Source of the DNA: JAYODW01 sp038116745
Lineage (GTDB): Bacteria > Pseudomonadota > Gammaproteobacteria > Ga0077536
DNA length: 64,000 nucleotides
Direction: 5' to 3'
Assembly (NCBI GenBank): GCA_038116745.1
Contig: JAYODW010000029.1
Span: forward strand, 1 to 64,000
This document shows positions 61,034-64,000 of this stretch, piece by piece (the first letter of the stretch is position 1; each line of letters begins with the position of its first letter). The notes beneath the pieces are model-generated. The model was not told where the DNA came from. It was given only the letters and a program-made list of their open reading frames with translations, and searched no databases. The translations under genes and the position numbers were made by a program.

Positions 61034-61481
61034 CACCGACAAGCCTGTCGCCGAGACTTTGAGAGCACTTGTCCTATACGGTCTTTTGCTTGTCCCGTGG
61101 CTGCTTGTGAGCAGCCTGACGGTCGCTGCGGATCGTCAGGGCAATTACGCCGTGTGGGGACTGGGTTCGGCGTCTTGCAATCAGTTTGTACAGGGTAGCG
61201 ACAGCCCCGAACGCACACAGCGTTTTCAGGATTTCATGATGGGCTATCTCACTGCCGTGAACGGAATGACGCCGGACACGGGCAATGTCATCGGAACCAT
61301 GCGTCTGAGTGAAGGACTCGCCTGGGTGCGCGAATACTGCAACGAGCACCGGATGGACAGCTTCGAGCGCAGCCTGTCTCAACTTGTGCTCAAGCGTCAA
61401 ACCGAGTTGACGCAGCAACAAGCACAGGGGCAGACCTGGGGACGGGCAGCTACCGCACCGGCGGCTCCAACCCAGGACTGA
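61026..61481 (+). CDS. Secreted hypothetical protein, Rap1a/Tai-like
   Basis: A 151-residue exported protein with a signal peptide (about residues 1-36). The mature part has the pattern ASCNQFVQG, FMMGYLTAVNGM and LAWVREYCNEHRMDSF, which recalls Rap1a/Tai-type immunity proteins with their conserved cysteine pair, but the similarity is weak to the eye. Two cysteines (about 51 and 103) could form a disulfide. It overlaps the HNH gene by 8 bp, so both may be co-expressed; no toxin gene is seen nearby. Confidence 0.65.
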   Translation: MNNTDKPVAETLRALVLYGLLLVPWLLVSSLTVAADRQGNYAVWGLGSASCNQFVQGSDSPERTQRFQDFMMGYLTAVNGMTPDTGNVIGTMRLSEGLAWVREYCNEHRMDSFERSLSQLVLKRQTELTQQQAQGQTWGRAATAPAAPTQD

Positions 61482-61617
61482 TACATCACCTCTTAAGAAA
61501 AAATTGCGCAGCGCAATAAAGGGCCCTATGATCTGCGCGCCTCGGAACGGACGCGCGTCTGCAAATCATTTCCGAGAGATATCCCTCGCTTACCTCCCCT
61601 ACTTCAGGAGACTACGA

Positions 61618-61938
61618 ATGATGAGTGACAAGGTGATTGGACGCCTGCAGCTGGTCCTTCTGTGCTTGGCTCTGGGACTGACCAGCGCCTGCTCAACAGT
61701 GAGCCCGGAACAACTGTCTGCAGTGGATTCGAAGGCAACCAGCGCTGCATCCGATGCACGTAAAGCCGCCAGCGATGCTGCCGCCGCGATGAAGGCCGCA
61801 CAGGCCGCGCAGGCCGCTGCAGCTGCGGCCCAGGCAACAGCCGACGCGGCCAAAAATACGGCTGAGGCGGCGATGACCTGCTGCAACGAAAACAAGGACC
61901 GCATCGAGCGGATGTTCGAGAAGACCATGAAGAAATAA
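61618..61938 (+). CDS. OprI/Lpp-like alanine-zipper outer membrane lipoprotein
   Basis: A 106-residue lipoprotein with lipobox LTSAC at the end of the signal peptide and an alanine-rich coiled coil (SAASDARKAASDAAAAM onward). The C-terminal end ERMFEKTMKK mirrors the OprI C-terminus and ends in lysine, the residue by which Lpp is joined to peptidoglycan. Two adjacent cysteines (MTCCNENK) are unusual for the family. ATG at 61618 sits behind AGGAG; the longer frame upstream lacks a signal peptide. It converges on an L,D-transpeptidase gene, which is the enzyme class that attaches Lpp. Confidence 0.87.
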   Translation: MMSDKVIGRLQLVLLCLALGLTSACSTVSPEQLSAVDSKATSAASDARKAASDAAAAMKAAQAAQAAAAAAQATADAAKNTAEAAMTCCNENKDRIERMFEKTMKK

Positions 61939-61958
61939 GCCAGCCCCAGGGTGGCACT

Positions 61959-61987
61959 AAAAACCCCGCTTATGCGGGGTTTTTTTT
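61959..61987 (+). terminator. Rho-independent terminator between lipoprotein and L,D-transpeptidase genes
   Basis: AAAACCCCGC, loop TTAT and GCGGGGTTTT give a ten-base stem followed by a T-run to 61987. It sits 20 bp after the lipoprotein stop. On the other strand the A-rich flank also gives a short T-run, so it may serve the convergent transpeptidase gene too. Confidence 0.92.
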
Positions 61988-62009
61988 GCCTTGCCCACCT
62001 CGCGCTGAA

Positions 62010-62978
62010 CTATCCCGACCTGGTCAAGCGCGGTTTCGCCCTCCCGATGGGAGTGGGAATCCCGCTCGCATCGCGCAAAGCCTGCCGGATTTCTCTCCAG
62101 GAAAGCTGGATTTCGTTTTCCGTGGTCCATTTTTCCAGCAAACGCACCACCAGCGCGTATTCGTCACGGAATGCGTGACCATCCTCGTCCAGATGAGGAT
62201 GGACTTCGAGATAGACCACCCCTTCCGTGAGTGCCGCTTTATACGGCTGATTAACAATATGTACAGGGGCACCGACATCGACAAGTTTGAACAGCGCCTC
62301 GATGTCTTTGGGGTACATCCTCACGCAACCGTGAGTAACACGCATTCCTATGCCGTAGGGTTTATTGGTCCCATGGATCAGATAGCCATCAAGGCTGAGT
62401 CGCAGCGCGAACTGCCCAAGCGGATTGTCTGGCCCAGCCGGGACGACCCGCGGAAGCGGATCACCCTCTGCTGCATGTTCCTCGCGGATCGACTGTGGCG
62501 GATACCAGGACGGATCTTTCACTTTGGCGACAATCTGCGTCCTGCCTTTCGGTGTCCCCCAGTCCTGCCTGCCGATACTGATGGGAAACGTCGCGACCTC
62601 TCCGTTTTTTGAGAAAAAATACAGCCGCATCTCCGGGACGTTGACGATCACCCCGTCGCGGGGGGCCCTGGGAATGATGTAGCGTCCCGGAATGACCACC
62701 TCTGTACCGTCGCCAGGAAGCCATGGGTCCACAGCCGGGTTCGCCAGACGCATTTCCTGATAGCCCTGATCGTATGCCCGCGCGAGATCAGACAGCGTGT
62801 CGCTCTGGACTGTCGTCGTCAGTGCCATTTCGCCTATGAGATCCGGGGAAGAGGATTCGATCCGGAAAACCTGGCGAGCGTCTGCCGCCGCCATGTGCAG
62901 GAGGAAAATGCCAATCAGCAGAAGTCCTCCGGCTGGACTGCACTTAAAAAAGGGCACAAGTCTCCGCACCCCAGTCAT
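62010..62978 (-). CDS. L,D-transpeptidase (YkuD domain, LysM-type N-terminus)
   Basis: A 322-residue exported enzyme: signal peptide, a LysM-like segment (about 55-100; TLSDLARAYDQGYQEMRLANPAVDPW), and a YkuD domain with catalytic motif HGTNKPYGIG followed by THGCVRMYP carrying the active cysteine. This is the layout of ErfK/YbiS/YcfS/YnhG, which link Lpp to peptidoglycan or make 3-3 crosslinks. Its neighbour, the OprI-like lipoprotein, is the probable substrate. GAGAGAGG precedes the ATG at 62978. Confidence 0.92.
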   Translation of the reverse strand: MTGVRRLVPFFKCSPAGGLLLIGIFLLHMAAADARQVFRIESSSPDLIGEMALTTTVQSDTLSDLARAYDQGYQEMRLANPAVDPWLPGDGTEVVIPGRYIIPRAPRDGVIVNVPEMRLYFFSKNGEVATFPISIGRQDWGTPKGRTQIVAKVKDPSWYPPQSIREEHAAEGDPLPRVVPAGPDNPLGQFALRLSLDGYLIHGTNKPYGIGMRVTHGCVRMYPKDIEALFKLVDVGAPVHIVNQPYKAALTEGVVYLEVHPHLDEDGHAFRDEYALVVRLLEKWTTENEIQLSWREIRQALRDASGIPTPIGRAKPRLTRSG

Positions 62979-63031
62979 TCGCCTCTCTCCTCAATCGTCA
63001 GTATTTCCTTAAGAGCGCTCATCAGCCGCAG

Positions 63032-63412
63032 TCAGCTCTGCCGAATCCCATAGAGCGCCAGACTCAACCAGCTCCCCATAAGCGCCAGTCCGCCTGGTGG
63101 CGCAACCACGGCGAAATGCCTGACGCCCGTCACCGCGCTCATGGAAATGCCGCCGCAGAAACCCAGCGTCCCGAGGACGCACAGTCCGCCGGCCAGGGGC
63201 AGCAGGACGCTGCCGGGATTTTTACCGCAGAGTTGACTGATAAAAATCAGCAGCAGACCGTGCACCAGCAGATAGAGGGAAGCCGTCTGCAGGTTCGTCA
63301 CCGCCGCCGCATCAAGACGCGCGCGAAAAAAATGTGCAGTCAGCGCGCCGAGAACGACACCCGAGAACCCGGCGAGCGCGCCAAAAGTCATAAAACCACG
63401 TGCGTAAAACAT
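63032..63412 (-). CDS. DUF423 family membrane protein
   Basis: A 126-residue protein with four hydrophobic helices and the family pattern FGALAGFSGVVLGALTAH followed by QTASLYLLVHGLLLI. DUF423 (YgdD-like) proteins are small inner-membrane proteins of unknown function. It abuts the moaB stop with no gap, so the two are co-transcribed. Confidence 0.9.
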   Translation of the reverse strand: MFYARGFMTFGALAGFSGVVLGALTAHFFRARLDAAAVTNLQTASLYLLVHGLLLIFISQLCGKNPGSVLLPLAGGLCVLGTLGFCGGISMSAVTGVRHFAVVAPPGGLALMGSWLSLALYGIRQS

Positions 63413-63931
63413 TCAACGCTCCAGCAGGCGAGGCATTAACTCGACCAGGTTGCAGGGACGCGTGCGGTAGTCGAGTTGATGCGCAATCAGCTTGTCCCAG
63501 GCCAGCCGGCAAGCGCCGCCGGAGCCAGGAAGCACGAACACATAGGTTGCGTTCGCAACACCAGCCAGGGCGCGCGATTGAAGCGTCGAGGTTCCGATAT
63601 CGTTATAGGACAACACCCGAAACATCTCCCCAAAACCATCGAGCACTTTGTCAAACAGGGGCATCATGGCCTCGGGCGTTCCATCCCGTCCGGTTACGCC
63701 GGTGCCTCCGGTGGACAGGACGACATCGATGGATTTTTCTGCTATCCAGGGGGCGACGATTCCCCGGATTGCATAGACGTCATCCGGGCAGATTTTTTTT
63801 CCTGCGAGCGTGTGACCCGCGGACACCAGTTTTTCCACCAGCAGCGCTCCGGACTTGTCCGTCTCCTCGGTGCGCGTGTCGGACACCGTCAGGACGGCGA
63901 TATTCAGCGGTTTGAAATTGCGTTGCTCCAT
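63413..63931 (-). CDS. moaB: Molybdenum cofactor biosynthesis protein B
   Basis: A 172-residue MoaB/MogA-family protein that adenylylates or binds molybdopterin. Motifs AVLTVSDTRT, LSTGGTGVTGRDGTPEA and LPGSGGACRLAWDKLI are intact. The ATG at 63931 has GGAG 7 bases upstream and is preferred to the GTG seven codons earlier. It extends nearly to the window end; the remaining 69 bp (63932-64000) show no further gene. Confidence 0.94.
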   Translation of the reverse strand: MEQRNFKPLNIAVLTVSDTRTEETDKSGALLVEKLVSAGHTLAGKKICPDDVYAIRGIVAPWIAEKSIDVVLSTGGTGVTGRDGTPEAMMPLFDKVLDGFGEMFRVLSYNDIGTSTLQSRALAGVANATYVFVLPGSGGACRLAWDKLIAHQLDYRTRPCNLVELMPRLLER

Positions 63932-64000
63932 AGGTGCTCCGGTTTCTTTCACAGGTCAGCAAGAACAGACACCTCGCTGAACGAGGCCGGACGGTTACTC

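Overview
The window reads as chromosome of a GC-rich gammaproteobacterium, order not resolved. Pointers are the mltG-tmk-holB-pilZ-tatD block with a type IV pilus PilZ, the complete EpmA/EF-P/EpmB beta-lysylation set, an OprI/Lpp-type alanine-zipper lipoprotein, YoaA/DinG, ParC/ParE, and above all a 28-bp sequence at 6046-6073 that fits the gammaproteobacterial XerCD dif site as I recall it. No tRNA, rRNA, CRISPR array, insertion sequence or prophage was seen. Gene density is high and most genes sit in short, overlapping operons. 

The dif site makes this the replication terminus. Left of it (1-3896) the plus-strand operon mltG-tmk-holB-pilZ-tatD runs toward dif; a minus-strand sulfur transport operon (two YeeE/YedE halves and a TSUP permease, 3905-5712) lies between them. 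The 482-bp gap 5713-6194 holds dif, two palindromes and the TSUP promoter. Right of dif about two thirds of the genes are on the minus strand, and the five GGGNAGGG octamers I found by eye all point toward dif, as expected of FtsK orienting sequences. 

Region 6195-15418 is a catabolic island: SDR, a 2-oxoacid oxidoreductase of unusual make-up (KorB-like, fused KorA-like, and an FrhB-like iron-sulfur flavoprotein), a TetR regulator, an acyl-CoA dehydrogenase, a second SDR and a class III CoA-transferase. It suggests CoA-linked oxidation of an unidentified acid and is the best candidate here for an uncharacterised system. Next come a secreted single-CxxCH protein, a CBS protein, and cell-surface sugar genes (GT39, WecB, ManC; 17345-21666). 

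Region 21809-28854 is a six-gene MoxR/Bat operon (MoxR, DUF58, DUF4381, two VWA proteins, BatD), the second VWA protein being fused to TPRs and a long acidic tail. A receiver-PAS-GGDEF-EAL protein, an orphan XdhC/MocA pair and an orphan MlaC-like protein follow. 

Region 33666-49754 is largely core metabolism: ileS (eukaryote-like type 2), sufE, cysS, ahcY, metK, a quinone oxidoreductase, trxB, an all-alpha dUTPase, an SLC13-type permease, yoaA and a small DUF6998-like protein. Then come epmA-efp-epmB, parC-parE, a rubrerythrin/Fe-S oxidoreductase/DUF3501 operon behind a perfect dyad, xseB-ispA, mazG, HNH endonuclease plus a secreted protein, the OprI-like lipoprotein facing an L,D-transpeptidase across a strong terminator, and DUF423-moaB. 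Start codons were chosen from ribosome-binding sites, overlaps and family N-termini; several are GTG or TTG.
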